Source of the DNA: Acetobacteraceae bacterium
GTDB taxonomy: Bacteria > Pseudomonadota > Alphaproteobacteria > Acetobacterales > Acetobacteraceae
DNA length: 6,562 nucleotides
Assembly: GCA_030039695.1 (NCBI GenBank)
Contig: JASHVB010000115.1
Location: 1-6,562, forward strand
Reading direction: 5' to 3'
This document shows, piece by piece, positions 1 through 5,604 of this stretch (position 1 is its first letter; every line of letters begins with the position of its first letter). Made by a program: the position numbers and the translations under genes. The notes under the pieces are model-generated. The model was not told where the DNA came from. It saw only the letters and a list, made by a program, of their open reading frames with translations, and ran no database searches.

Positions 1-55
1 CGGCACGGGCGAGCGGAAGGATCAGCAGGGTCGCGAGCAGGAGACGGCGTTGCAT
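1..55 (-). CDS. Start of a secreted/periplasmic protein (partial, runs off left edge)
   Basis: The minus strand has ATG at 55-53 followed by 18 codons reading MQRRLLLATLLILPLARA before the window ends. This is a textbook Sec-type signal peptide: a short basic n-region (Q-R-R), a Leu-rich hydrophobic core, and a small-residue ending (A-R-A) suited to signal peptidase I. An AGG-rich Shine-Dalgarno (GGAGG) lies upstream on the minus strand with an 11-nt gap to the ATG, slightly long but usable. The fragment is too short to reveal the mature protein, so its function is unknown; the product should be exported across the inner membrane. It points the same way as the radical SAM gene to its right but lies 446 bp downstream of it, so co-transcription is not implied. 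Confidence 0.72.
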   Translation of the reverse strand, partial: MQRRLLLATLLILPLARA

Positions 56-501
56 GATGGGATGGGCCTCCAGTGACGGCGCCGCGCGGTAGCACAAATC
101 CGGGTAAGCCCGCCAGATTCGGTCGATTCATCCTTCGCAGCCCACACGGGCGTCCGACGTGATCCAGAGCACTGGCAATCCGGCGGGGCGGCGATCATGC
201 CGATCAGTGCCGCGCGGATGGCGTTCGCCGAGGTCGCCGGCACGTTCCGCGAGGTCATCGGCAGTCGGGGCGTGCCACCGCTGCGGCCGGAGCGTCGGAG
301 GACGCCGGTTGCCAGATAGAGAACGCCAAAGGCGGGCAGGGCCACACCGCCTGTGCTCGTGCCAGGCCGCGTGCGGTTCGCGTCCTTTCTCGTGGGGCCG
401 GAAGACCCTTCCGCTTGCCGATTGTTGGTTGTACGCCCTCGCGGCTGGGATGCGTTCGGTTCGTGGTCCGACCGGCCTTTTCGTGGCAGACCAGACAGTC
501 G
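56..501. other. 446-bp region without a supportable gene
   Basis: No reading frame here has a good ribosome binding site together with recognisable protein sequence. No tRNA-like cloverleaf or clear Rho-independent terminator follows the radical SAM gene; the best small stem is CGGAAG-ACC-CTTCCG at 399-413, with no T-run on either strand. One weak coding hint exists on the minus strand: from about 345 to 181 most codons end in G or C (47 of 55 by my count). A one-base step back near 181 then joins a frame that stays open to a TGA at 130-128. A competing plus-strand frame ends at TAG 317-319. I treat the region as intergenic, possibly holding a decayed small gene. Confidence 0.5.
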
Positions 502-1452
502 TTAGCGACTGCACGCTGCGCCACCCAGCACGCAGAACGCCGCACAATGCGGATGGTTCAGCGACACTGCCCGTGCCGCGTCGGCCAGCGTGTGCCCGAG
601 CTCGAACTGCGGATCGTAGGCAAGCAGCGTACACGGGAGCACTGTCGGATGCGCGGCGTCCTTGCGCTTCACCACCATTCTCGATGAGGCGCACATCACC
701 TCATCTGGCGATTTGTGCAGAATGCCCCAGCACGCTTCGGTGATTTCCGGCACATCACGCCCGGCGTCCATTTCGGGGAACACGACCATGTGGACTGGGT
801 CGAACGCATCCACCGGCACATCCAGGTCGCGGAATAACCGCGCATAGCCGGCGCGTAGCTGGTCATCCGGTTCGCCGCTGAACCGCCGCCCGGCCACATC
901 GATGGCGAATCCGTTCCGCGCCAGCCACACCAGCCCCTCGATCGTTGGCGCCCAGCTTCGTCGCCCGCGTTCGGCCTCGTGGATCTGCGATGTGTAGTGG
1001 TCGAGCGATACGCGGATGGTCAGCCGCGAGCCACATGCCTCGCGGAGAGCCAGCAGCGGCGTCCGCAGCTTTCGCATCGGCTTCATTGCATTGGTCAACA
1101 CCAGAGCATCGAAGCCGCGCCCCAGGACGTCCTCCAGCATACCCATGATGTCGCGGTTCATGAACGGCTCGCCGCCGGTGAAGCCGATCAGCCGCGTCGG
1201 CAGACCGTCGCGCGCGATCTCATCGAGGTAGCCGCGCACGTCGTCGCGCGAGAGATACGCTAAGCGGTCATTGCGTGGCGATGATTCGATGTAGCAGTGG
1301 CCGCAGGTCAGGTTGCACAGCGTGCCGGTGTTGAACCACAGTGTCTCCAGCCGCCGCAGCGAGACCCAGGCCCTCCGGGCGCCAGACGCAGTCATGTGCG
1401 GATCGCGGAACTTGCTCGGGTCTAGCGGCTTGAGGTGGGTGAATTGGTCCAC
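502..1452 (-). CDS. Radical SAM protein with Cys-rich C-terminal region, substrate unknown
   Basis: This 316-residue protein is predicted to cleave S-adenosylmethionine reductively at a [4Fe-4S] cluster to make a 5'-deoxyadenosyl radical, in the cytoplasm. The cluster motif CNLTCGHC sits at residues 46-53 (Cys46, Cys50, Cys53, the CX3CX2C pattern), followed by the SAM-contacting GGEP at 93-96. The C-terminal third has Cys241, Cys254, Cys274, Cys303, Cys307 and Cys314, which suggests a SPASM-like or other auxiliary Fe-S cluster domain. The end HPHCAAFCVLGGAACSR looks intact, so the gene is not truncated. I chose GTG 1452-1450 because GGAGG (1461-1457) precedes it by 4 nt and the promoter candidate would start RNA near 1469. 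The longer open frame from TTG 1476 has no good SD and would lie upstream of that RNA. No precursor peptide or partner enzyme lies beside it, so the substrate cannot be read from context. Family call is firm; exact start and function are not. Confidence 0.9.
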   Translation of the reverse strand: MDQFTHLKPLDPSKFRDPHMTASGARRAWVSLRRLETLWFNTGTLCNLTCGHCYIESSPRNDRLAYLSRDDVRGYLDEIARDGLPTRLIGFTGGEPFMNRDIMGMLEDVLGRGFDALVLTNAMKPMRKLRTPLLALREACGSRLTIRVSLDHYTSQIHEAERGRRSWAPTIEGLVWLARNGFAIDVAGRRFSGEPDDQLRAGYARLFRDLDVPVDAFDPVHMVVFPEMDAGRDVPEITEACWGILHKSPDEVMCASSRMVVKRKDAAHPTVLPCTLLAYDPQFELGHTLADAARAVSLNHPHCAAFCVLGGAACSR

Positions 1453-1456
1453 GTGG

Positions 1457-1461
1457 CCTCC
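1457..1461 (-). promoter_or_regulatory. Shine-Dalgarno deciding the radical SAM start
   Basis: GGAGG on the minus strand, 4 nt before GTG 1452. The gap is shorter than ideal, but the other in-frame start (TTG 1476) has only a GAGG 13 nt away. The 11-mer CCAATCGGAGG that contains this SD (1467-1457) recurs exactly before the SDR gene at 6389-6379. Confidence 0.5.
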
Positions 1462-1462
1462 G

Positions 1463-1477
1463 ATTGGTTCGGCCAAT
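1463..1477. promoter_or_regulatory. Inverted repeat ATTGG-N5-CCAAT at predicted transcription start
   Basis: A perfect 5-bp inverted repeat, ATTGG (1463-1467) and CCAAT (1473-1477), separated by TTCGG. It lies between the proposed -10 box and the SD of the radical SAM gene and would cover the predicted RNA start near 1469. That position suits a repressor operator better than an RNA hairpin. A short arm of this size can also arise by chance. Confidence 0.25.
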
Positions 1478-1504
1478 TGTGCGGCAGCCTCGACACGCGC
1501 TCAA
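1476..1504 (-). promoter_or_regulatory. Candidate sigma70-type promoter of the radical SAM gene
   Basis: On the minus strand TTGAGC (1504-1499) stands 17 nt from CACAAT (1481-1476). Each hexamer matches 4 of 6 bases of the TTGACA/TATAAT consensus at the optimal spacing. RNA would start near 1469, giving a leader of about 17 nt that carries the GGAGG at 1461-1457. This is inference from motif matching. Confidence 0.4.
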
Positions 1505-1697
1505 CCCGCACTCAATCCAGGCCAATCGCATTTGCTGCCGCCATTTGGGTGGCTACGAATTGCCGACGCAGGTGCTCGCCCGACGTTGCCGCCGGGCATC
1601 CGGGAGTCTGGAGGGGCAAGCCGGGACCAATACGACCGCCAGCGGTGCCGGCGCCAATCCCGCGCGAGGGTCGGAGGTCCGCAAAGGGTGGAGTGCG

Positions 1698-1711
1698 GCC
1701 GCCGAAGCGGC
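1698..1711 (-). other. UUCG-capped hairpin downstream of thiolase
   Basis: On the minus strand the sequence reads GCCGC-TTCG-GCGGC, a 5-bp all-GC stem with a UUCG tetraloop, an unusually stable RNA hairpin type. It lies about 157 nt past the thiolase stop. Only a short TTT follows it on that strand, so it is not a standard intrinsic terminator. It could protect the mRNA 3' end or be part of the repeat element beside it. Confidence 0.3.
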
Positions 1712-1715
1712 AACC

Positions 1716-1760
1716 TACCCTGTCGTTGCCGGGCTTCGCTCGGTCGTCTATGCACCGTGC
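1716..1760. repeat. Probable dispersed intergenic repeat unit
   Basis: Read on the minus strand, one frame over this stretch gives CIDDRAKPGNDRVGC. Strings of the type DARxKPGHDG are a familiar artefact of spurious ORFs over dispersed intergenic repeats in alphaproteobacterial genomes, and this matches that pattern. The DNA also folds: CCGGGC-TTC-GCTCGG (1729-1743) is a 6-bp stem with one G-T pair. A 14-base segment, GACCGAGCGAAGCC on the minus strand, has a 13-of-14 match at 3285-3298 on the plus strand, in another spacer. Copy number in the genome cannot be seen from this window. Confidence 0.4.
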
Positions 1761-1867
1761 GCCGCTCCGCGACGTCACCTGCACGCATGATATCGCGAAG
1801 CCGCCCGGTCCAGCTAGGCCATAACGGATCGGTATCTGTAAGGCGCGTGCCGTGCCGTGCGAGTTTC

Positions 1868-3070
1868 TCACGCCACTTCGAACAATCCCGCAGCACCCTG
1901 GCCGCCGCCGATGCACATCGTCACCACCACGTATTTCGCGCCACGCCGCTTGCCCTCAATCAGCGCATGCCCCGTCATGCGGGCGCCCGACATCCCGTAT
2001 GGATGGCCGATCGAAATCGCCCCGCCATCCACATTGAGCTTGTCCGGGTCGATCCCCAGCCGGTCACGGCAATAAATCACCTGGCAGGCGAATGCCTCAT
2101 TCAGCTCCCAGAGGTCGATGTCGCCGACTTTCAGCCCGTGCTTTGCCAGCAGTTTGGGCACCGCGAACACCGGGCCGATGCCCATCTCGTCCGGCGCGCA
2201 TCCCGCCACCGCCATGCCGTGGTAGATGCCAAGTGCCTGCAGCCCGCGCTTCTCTGCTTCCTTCGCCTCCATCAGCACCGCCGCGGACGCGCCATCGGAC
2301 AACTGCGACGCGTTGCCCGCGGTGATGCATCTGCCTGCCTTCACCACGAGGCCGTCGGCAAAGACTGGTTTCAGTGCAGCGAGGCCGTCCAGCGTCGTAT
2401 CCGGCCGGTTGCCTTCATCCTTGCCCAGCATCGCCTGCTTCGGCGACGTCTGGCCGGTGTTCCGGTCTGTCACCAGCATGGTGGACGCCAGCGCGGCGAT
2501 CTCGGCATCGAACCGCCCGGCCTGCTGCGCAGCCGCGGTACGCTGCTGCGAGCGCAGCGCGTATTCGTCCTGCGCCTCGCGCGAAATCTTATAGCGATCG
2601 GCGACGATCTCGGCGGTCTCGATCATGGTCATGTAGAGAGCGGGAACGCGCTCCACCAGCGCCGGATCCTTGACGCGAAAGCGGTTCGCCTTGTCGTTCT
2701 GCACCAGCGAGATGCTCTCCAACCCGCCACCCACGACAATCTGCATGTCGTCATCGACGATCTGCTTCGCGGCCGTGGCGATCGCCATCAGTCCCGACGA
2801 ACACTGGCGGTCGACCGTCATTCCAGCGACGCTGTCCGGCAAGCCGGCGGCGAGCAAGCTCTGCCGCGCGAGGTTGAAGCCTTGCGCGCCCTGCTGCAGC
2901 GCCGCGCCCATCACCACGTCATCAACCTCGGCCGGCGCCACGCCGGCCCGTTTCACTGCTTCCGCAATCACGTGCCCACCGAGGGTCTGCGACTGTGTGT
3001 CGTTGAACGCGCCGCGATAGGCCCGGCCGATCGGCGTGCGCGCGGTGGAGACAATGACGGCGCTGCGCAT
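1868..3070 (-). CDS. Thiolase (acetyl-CoA acetyl/acyltransferase)
   Basis: This 400-residue enzyme is predicted either to cleave 3-ketoacyl-CoA with CoA (last step of beta-oxidation) or to condense two acetyl-CoA into acetoacetyl-CoA, in the cytoplasm. All thiolase signatures are present: nucleophile Cys90 in DRQCSSG, NEAFA at 324-328, catalytic His356 in GHPYG, and the second catalytic Cys386 in [10 protein letters not shown]. The N-terminal [16 protein letters not shown] and the C-terminal GLFEVA are typical family ends and the length is standard. The start ATG 3070-3068 has a perfect AGGAGG (3083-3078) 7 nt upstream; the open frame continues 97 codons further, but that part looks like spacer. 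No hydroxyacyl-CoA dehydrogenase or acyl-CoA dehydrogenase gene is adjacent, so the direction in vivo cannot be decided. The variant [14 protein letters not shown] suggests, from memory, the subgroup usually labelled acetyl-CoA C-acyltransferase. Confidence 0.96.
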   Translation of the reverse strand: MRSAVIVSTARTPIGRAYRGAFNDTQSQTLGGHVIAEAVKRAGVAPAEVDDVVMGAALQQGAQGFNLARQSLLAAGLPDSVAGMTVDRQCSSGLMAIATAAKQIVDDDMQIVVGGGLESISLVQNDKANRFRVKDPALVERVPALYMTMIETAEIVADRYKISREAQDEYALRSQQRTAAAQQAGRFDAEIAALASTMLVTDRNTGQTSPKQAMLGKDEGNRPDTTLDGLAALKPVFADGLVVKAGRCITAGNASQLSDGASAAVLMEAKEAEKRGLQALGIYHGMAVAGCAPDEMGIGPVFAVPKLLAKHGLKVGDIDLWELNEAFACQVIYCRDRLGIDPDKLNVDGGAISIGHPYGMSGARMTGHALIEGKRRGAKYVVVTMCIGGGQGAAGLFEVA

Positions 3071-3077
3071 GGACGTT

Positions 3078-3083
3078 CCTCCT
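3078..3083 (-). promoter_or_regulatory. Shine-Dalgarno fixing the thiolase start
   Basis: AGGAGG on the minus strand, 7 nt before ATG 3070. It settles the start against in-frame starts further upstream (the open frame extends to 3361), none of which continues the thiolase fold. Confidence 0.85.
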
Positions 3084-3409
3084 GATGGTTCGCTTGCTGG
3101 AGTGTTGGCGCGGAATGGAGAGGCCGTCCAGTTGTCCCGCCAGGAAAACCTAGCTGGGTTCTGAGAGGTTGCCCGACATTCGCGAGGTATCCGGGCACGG
3201 AGAAATCTCGACGGATGCTGGCCCCGATTCCTGCGCAGGACGGGTCGCCTGTTGGCACTCTGCCGGAGACATCGCCCCTCTATTGACCGGGCGAAGCCTT
3301 TGCTGGGGATCCGAAGACAAAGCCGCCCGACGGGGTCCGGGCGTGAAACCCGCCTCTGCACGTTGCGCTCGTCGGCCCGGCAAGCGTGCCCCAGTCGGCA
3401 AGAGCCCGC
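3084..3409. other. Spacer between sulfotransferase and thiolase genes
   Basis: About 326 bp upstream of the thiolase SD and downstream of the sulfotransferase stop. Frames crossing it are extensions or shadows of neighbours with no SD. I found no convincing -35/-10 pair for the thiolase gene, although its isolation implies a promoter here. The plus-strand segment 3285-3298 resembles part of the repeat at 1716-1760. A weak terminator-like stem is listed separately. Confidence 0.55.
3325..3342 (-). terminator. Weak terminator-like hairpin after the sulfotransferase gene
   Basis: On the minus strand GCCCG (3342-3338) and CGGGC (3329-3325) form a 5-bp stem around an 8-nt loop, followed by GGCTTTGTCTT. 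It lies about 70 nt past the sulfotransferase TAA. The stem is short and the T-tract interrupted, so this is a possibility only. Confidence 0.22.
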
Positions 3410-4696
3410 TTAAGTCCCGACCGGCGAGACGGGGGCCACCGCCTTGCTGCCGCGGCGCCGCGCCGGTGCCAGTTCCGGGGCGACGCCGAACCGCAGCATG
3501 TAGGGGCGGAACTTCATCCGCTCGACATCGGCATCCAGCCCGTGGTCCTCAAACCGGTATTCGTGCGCCCCGTAGCCGCCGTTTGGCTGCGCGGTGACGT
3601 AGCGTTGCATCGTTTCCATCACCGGTCGCGGCAGCGGCAGATCGAAATGTTGGTACACCTGTTCCACACTCGCCACCGGGTCGGAGACCAGGTCGAGGTA
3701 GTGCACGTGGCACACCGGCTCGGCAACGCCGGCGTCGTCGCCGACCGTCATCATCCGCCGCGTGCCGTCGAGCCAGCGCAGGCTCTCCTGCCGGCCGATC
3801 TCGGCCCGATCAAGATGGCGGGTGAACGGCCGGCGCAGCACCTCGGTCAGCTGCGTCACCGACAACAGCACCTTCGCCGGGTCGCGGTGCACGAAGACAA
3901 TGCGCGCATCCGGGTAGACGGCCCGGATTGCGCTCAGCGCGAACAGGTGGTCCGGGCATTTCAGCACCCAGCGAGGCCGCGGCGCCGCGGGACCGGTCTG
4001 ATGCTGCAAATGTTGCAGAAACCGCTTGTGGAACATGTAGGCCGGCAGGTGGCTCTGCGGATCGGTATCCAGCCACGTCCGATACGACGGCACGCGATAG
4101 GTCGTGTCGAACCGTAGGCTACGAAAGACGTGGGCGGTGATCTCGCTACACTCCTGCGGCGAGGTCGCCTGCAAGGGATGCAGCGAGCGGAACTGGGGTG
4201 CCAGAAACTCGAAGGTACGCAACTGCCGGGAGACCTGCGCGGCGCGGCGATCACGCCGCGCACCCGCAGGTGGGTAGGGGTGGATCGTCTCGTAGACCAG
4301 CGGTGCTCGGTTGGCCGGATCGGCCAGCATCATGCGGTGCAGGAAGGTTGTGCCGCTGCGTGGCAGGCCGGTGATGAAAATCGGGTGCCTTACCGGCTCG
4401 CCCGGAATGTCCGGCATCCGTATCTCGGCAGCCTGCAGCAGCAACAGGTTGGTCAGGAAGCGGACCACGTCCCAGCGGGTCGCGAGGCGTCCGATCAGCC
4501 CCAGGTCGGCTTCGGACGCACAAGCATCGAGGAAGCGCCGCATCGGCGCGGCAAACGCCGCGTCGCCAAAGTCTTCGAGGCAGGCGTTGCAGCGGGCGGC
4601 ACTGACCAGCTCGTCGAACGCGAGAGGCCGACGCAGCAGTCCTGTCGCCTCCGCCGTTGCGTCCGCCAGCCTGAGCACCGCCGTCTTAATCGACAA
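3410..4696 (-). CDS. Sulfotransferase family protein (PAPS-dependent type), substrate unknown
   Basis: This 428-residue protein is predicted to transfer a sulfuryl group from PAPS to an acceptor hydroxyl or amine. The 5'-phosphosulfate loop is FITGLPRSGTTFLH at 107-120 and the 3'-phosphate site is RIVFVHRDPAKVLLS at 265-279 (Arg271, Ser279). The C-terminal HEYRFEDHGLD followed by FRPYMLRFGV is typical of the Sulfotransfer_3-type bacterial and actinobacterial enzymes. No signal peptide is seen and the N-terminal 90 residues look helical. I chose TTG 4696-4694 because GGAGGAGG (4711-4704) lies exactly 7 nt before it. ATG 4726-4724, ten codons upstream, has only a weak GGAAG and would place that strong SD inside the coding region. 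No sulfate activation genes (cysD/cysN/cysC) or obvious acceptor-pathway genes are adjacent. Some proteins of this fold use only the nucleotide-binding scaffold, so activity is inferred. Confidence 0.92.
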   Translation of the reverse strand: MSIKTAVLRLADATAEATGLLRRPLAFDELVSAARCNACLEDFGDAAFAAPMRRFLDACASEADLGLIGRLATRWDVVRFLTNLLLLQAAEIRMPDIPGEPVRHPIFITGLPRSGTTFLHRMMLADPANRAPLVYETIHPYPPAGARRDRRAAQVSRQLRTFEFLAPQFRSLHPLQATSPQECSEITAHVFRSLRFDTTYRVPSYRTWLDTDPQSHLPAYMFHKRFLQHLQHQTGPAAPRPRWVLKCPDHLFALSAIRAVYPDARIVFVHRDPAKVLLSVTQLTEVLRRPFTRHLDRAEIGRQESLRWLDGTRRMMTVGDDAGVAEPVCHVHYLDLVSDPVASVEQVYQHFDLPLPRPVMETMQRYVTAQPNGGYGAHEYRFEDHGLDADVERMKFRPYMLRFGVAPELAPARRRGSKAVAPVSPVGT

Positions 4697-4703
4697 TACC
4701 AGC

Positions 4704-4711
4704 CCTCCTCC
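4704..4711 (-). promoter_or_regulatory. Strong Shine-Dalgarno pointing to a TTG start
   Basis: GGAGGAGG on the minus strand, followed by 7 nt and TTG at 4696. It is the best SD in the window and argues that the sulfotransferase starts at TTG rather than at ATG 4726, where these bases would be Gly-Gly codons. Confidence 0.6.
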
Positions 4712-4753
4712 GGATTCGATCACCATGTACTTCCGGTTACTTAATGAATGCCC

Positions 4754-4769
4754 GGTCTGAAACGAGACC
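4754..4769. promoter_or_regulatory. Inverted repeat GGTCT-N6-AGACC upstream of the sulfotransferase
   Basis: A perfect 5-bp inverted repeat (4754-4758 and 4765-4769) that extends by one more pair if C4770 is bulged (C4753 with G4771). It lies in the divergent spacer, about 43 bp upstream of the sulfotransferase SD, where an operator or a leader hairpin could sit. No known regulator motif is recognised. Confidence 0.2.
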
Positions 4770-4866
4770 CGAAATCCCCAAGAAAAGGTGAACGCCCGGC
4801 CAAGTGAACCGTGGCATTCAACCACGACCTTGTATCAGCAGTGTTGCAGGAGAAACTCCGCCCGAG

Positions 4867-4896
4867 TTGACCCCGTGCGTGCGCCCGGCCTAAGAC
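4867..4896 (+). promoter_or_regulatory. Candidate promoter of the mlaC-like gene
   Basis: TTGACC (4867-4872, 5 of 6 to the -35 consensus) is followed after 18 nt by TAAGAC (4891-4896, 3 of 6). RNA would start near 4903, giving a leader of about 58 nt that contains the hairpin at 4905-4931. The -10 is poor, so this is a tentative call. Confidence 0.28.
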
Positions 4897-4904
4897 CGGC
4901 GGCG

Positions 4905-4931
4905 CTCCGCGACGGGACCTGTCGGACGGAG
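4905..4931 (+). other. GC-rich hairpin in the predicted leader of the mlaC-like gene
   Basis: CTCCG+CGAC (4905-4913) pairs with GTCG (4921-4924) and CGGAG (4927-4931), a 9-bp stem interrupted by a 2-nt bulge (GA, 4925-4926), with loop GGGACCT. It ends 29 nt before the ATG. The start codon has no clear SD, so this structure could influence translation. No riboswitch family is recognised. Confidence 0.35.
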
Positions 4932-4960
4932 ACCTGTGTCTTTACCGCCGGGACCGCCGA

Positions 4961-5596
4961 ATGACACGCCTCCTGATTGATCGCCGCCGTTCGCTCCGGC
5001 TGCTAGGGGTCGCTGGGTTGGCCGGACTGACGCCGCTCGCCCGGGTGGCGGCCTATCCGGCTGCGGTCGCGCCAATACAGTATCTCTGCAACGCCCTGAT
5101 CCAGGTCATGAGACTCGGCGCGACGACGCCGTTCTCGCAGCGCTTTAGCGTGCTCGCCCCGGCGATCGACTATGCTTTCGACCTGGACCGAATTCTCCAG
5201 GTGTCGGTCGGCCTCGGCTGGGGAGCCACGCCGCCCGGCCAGCAGGCAGCGCTGCAGGCGGCATTCCGGAGCTATACTGTGGCGTCGTACGTCAATAGCT
5301 TCGACTCCTTCACCGGCCAGCAGTTTACCGTCAGCCCCGACACCCGCGCTCTGCCCGATGGCGACCTGGTGGTGCAGACACAGATCATTTCGCCCTCCGG
5401 GGAGTCACACAGGCTCGACTACGTCATGCACCGCACGCCCCGGGGATGGAAGGCCGTGGATGTGCTGGAGGACGGCACGATCAGCCGCGTCGCGGTGCAG
5501 CGCTCCGACTTCCGGCAAATTCTGCAGGAAGGGGGAGCGCCTGCGCTGGTGGCCAGCCTGCAGCGAAAGACCCATGAGCTGTCCGGCGGCGTCTGA
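4961..5596 (+). CDS. MlaC/Ttg2D-family periplasmic lipid-binding protein (HpnM-like)
   Basis: This 211-residue protein belongs to the MlaC family: soluble periplasmic carriers that shuttle phospholipid between the outer membrane and the MlaFEDB inner-membrane ABC transporter. HpnM, near hopanoid genes, is a relative. The N-terminus carries RRRSLRLLGVAGLAGL then LARVAA, a signal peptide with a twin-arginine look (R9-R10, then S-L-R); cleavage is likely near residues 30-31. Family landmarks follow in order: Phe73-Asp74, Gly86-Trp87, Phe102 and Tyr105 in AFRSY, YVNSFDSFTGQQFTV at 110-124, RLDYVMHRTPRGWKAVDVL at 151-169 (19 residues), then DGTISRVAVQRSDFRQIL. Length is normal. ATG 4961 has no clear SD; it is chosen because the signal peptide begins there. 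The mla or hopanoid partner genes are not in the window, so this is an orphan copy here. It converges on the SDR gene with 8 bp between stops. Confidence 0.9.
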   Translation: MTRLLIDRRRSLRLLGVAGLAGLTPLARVAAYPAAVAPIQYLCNALIQVMRLGATTPFSQRFSVLAPAIDYAFDLDRILQVSVGLGWGATPPGQQAALQAAFRSYTVASYVNSFDSFTGQQFTVSPDTRALPDGDLVVQTQIISPSGESHRLDYVMHRTPRGWKAVDVLEDGTISRVAVQRSDFRQILQEGGAPALVASLQRKTHELSGGV

Positions 5597-5604
5597 TGGC
5601 GGCG

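Larger units (their letters stand above)
1453..1867. other. 415-bp spacer between thiolase and radical SAM genes
   Basis: The spacer lies downstream of the thiolase stop and upstream of the radical SAM start. Besides the promoter region at its left end it holds a probable dispersed repeat (about 1716-1760), a UUCG-type hairpin (1698-1711) and, right after the thiolase stop, three tandem copies of GCACG(G) on the minus strand (about 1860-1846). Open frames across it have no SD, run into neighbouring genes, or give low-complexity Arg/Pro/Ala-rich translations. I see no gene. Confidence 0.6.

Noticed and set aside
399..413. CGGAAG-ACC-CTTCCG hairpin as terminator of the radical SAM gene
   Set aside because: The stem is only 6 bp and no T-rich tract follows on the minus strand.
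159..743. 194-codon open frame on the plus strand
   Set aside because: It is Arg/Ser/Pro-rich, has no SD, and overlaps the 3' end of the radical SAM gene in antisense.
1268..1531. Small minus-strand frame starting MRLAWIECGLSACRGC, considered as a Cys-rich precursor peptide for the radical SAM protein
   Set aside because: It has no SD before ATG 1531, overlaps the radical SAM gene in another frame for most of its length, and would start upstream of the predicted RNA start.
1501..1916. Two minus-strand frames of 131 and 134 codons across the thiolase/radical SAM spacer
   Set aside because: Both begin inside the thiolase 3' end in another frame, lack an SD, and pass through the probable repeat; the KPGND string is a known kind of repeat artefact.
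1313..3085. 590-codon open frame on the plus strand
   Set aside because: It lies antisense to the whole thiolase gene and part of the radical SAM gene. Its translation is rich in His, Arg and Gln with no recognisable domain, and the minus-strand thiolase has every family motif. It is a high-GC shadow.
3071..3361. N-terminal extension of the thiolase by 97 codons
   Set aside because: The extension has no thiolase homology that I recognise and would ignore the perfect AGGAGG 7 nt before ATG 3070.
3386..4744. Plus-strand frames of 243 and 204 codons opposite the sulfotransferase
   Set aside because: They are antisense shadows; the minus strand encodes both PAPS-binding motifs.
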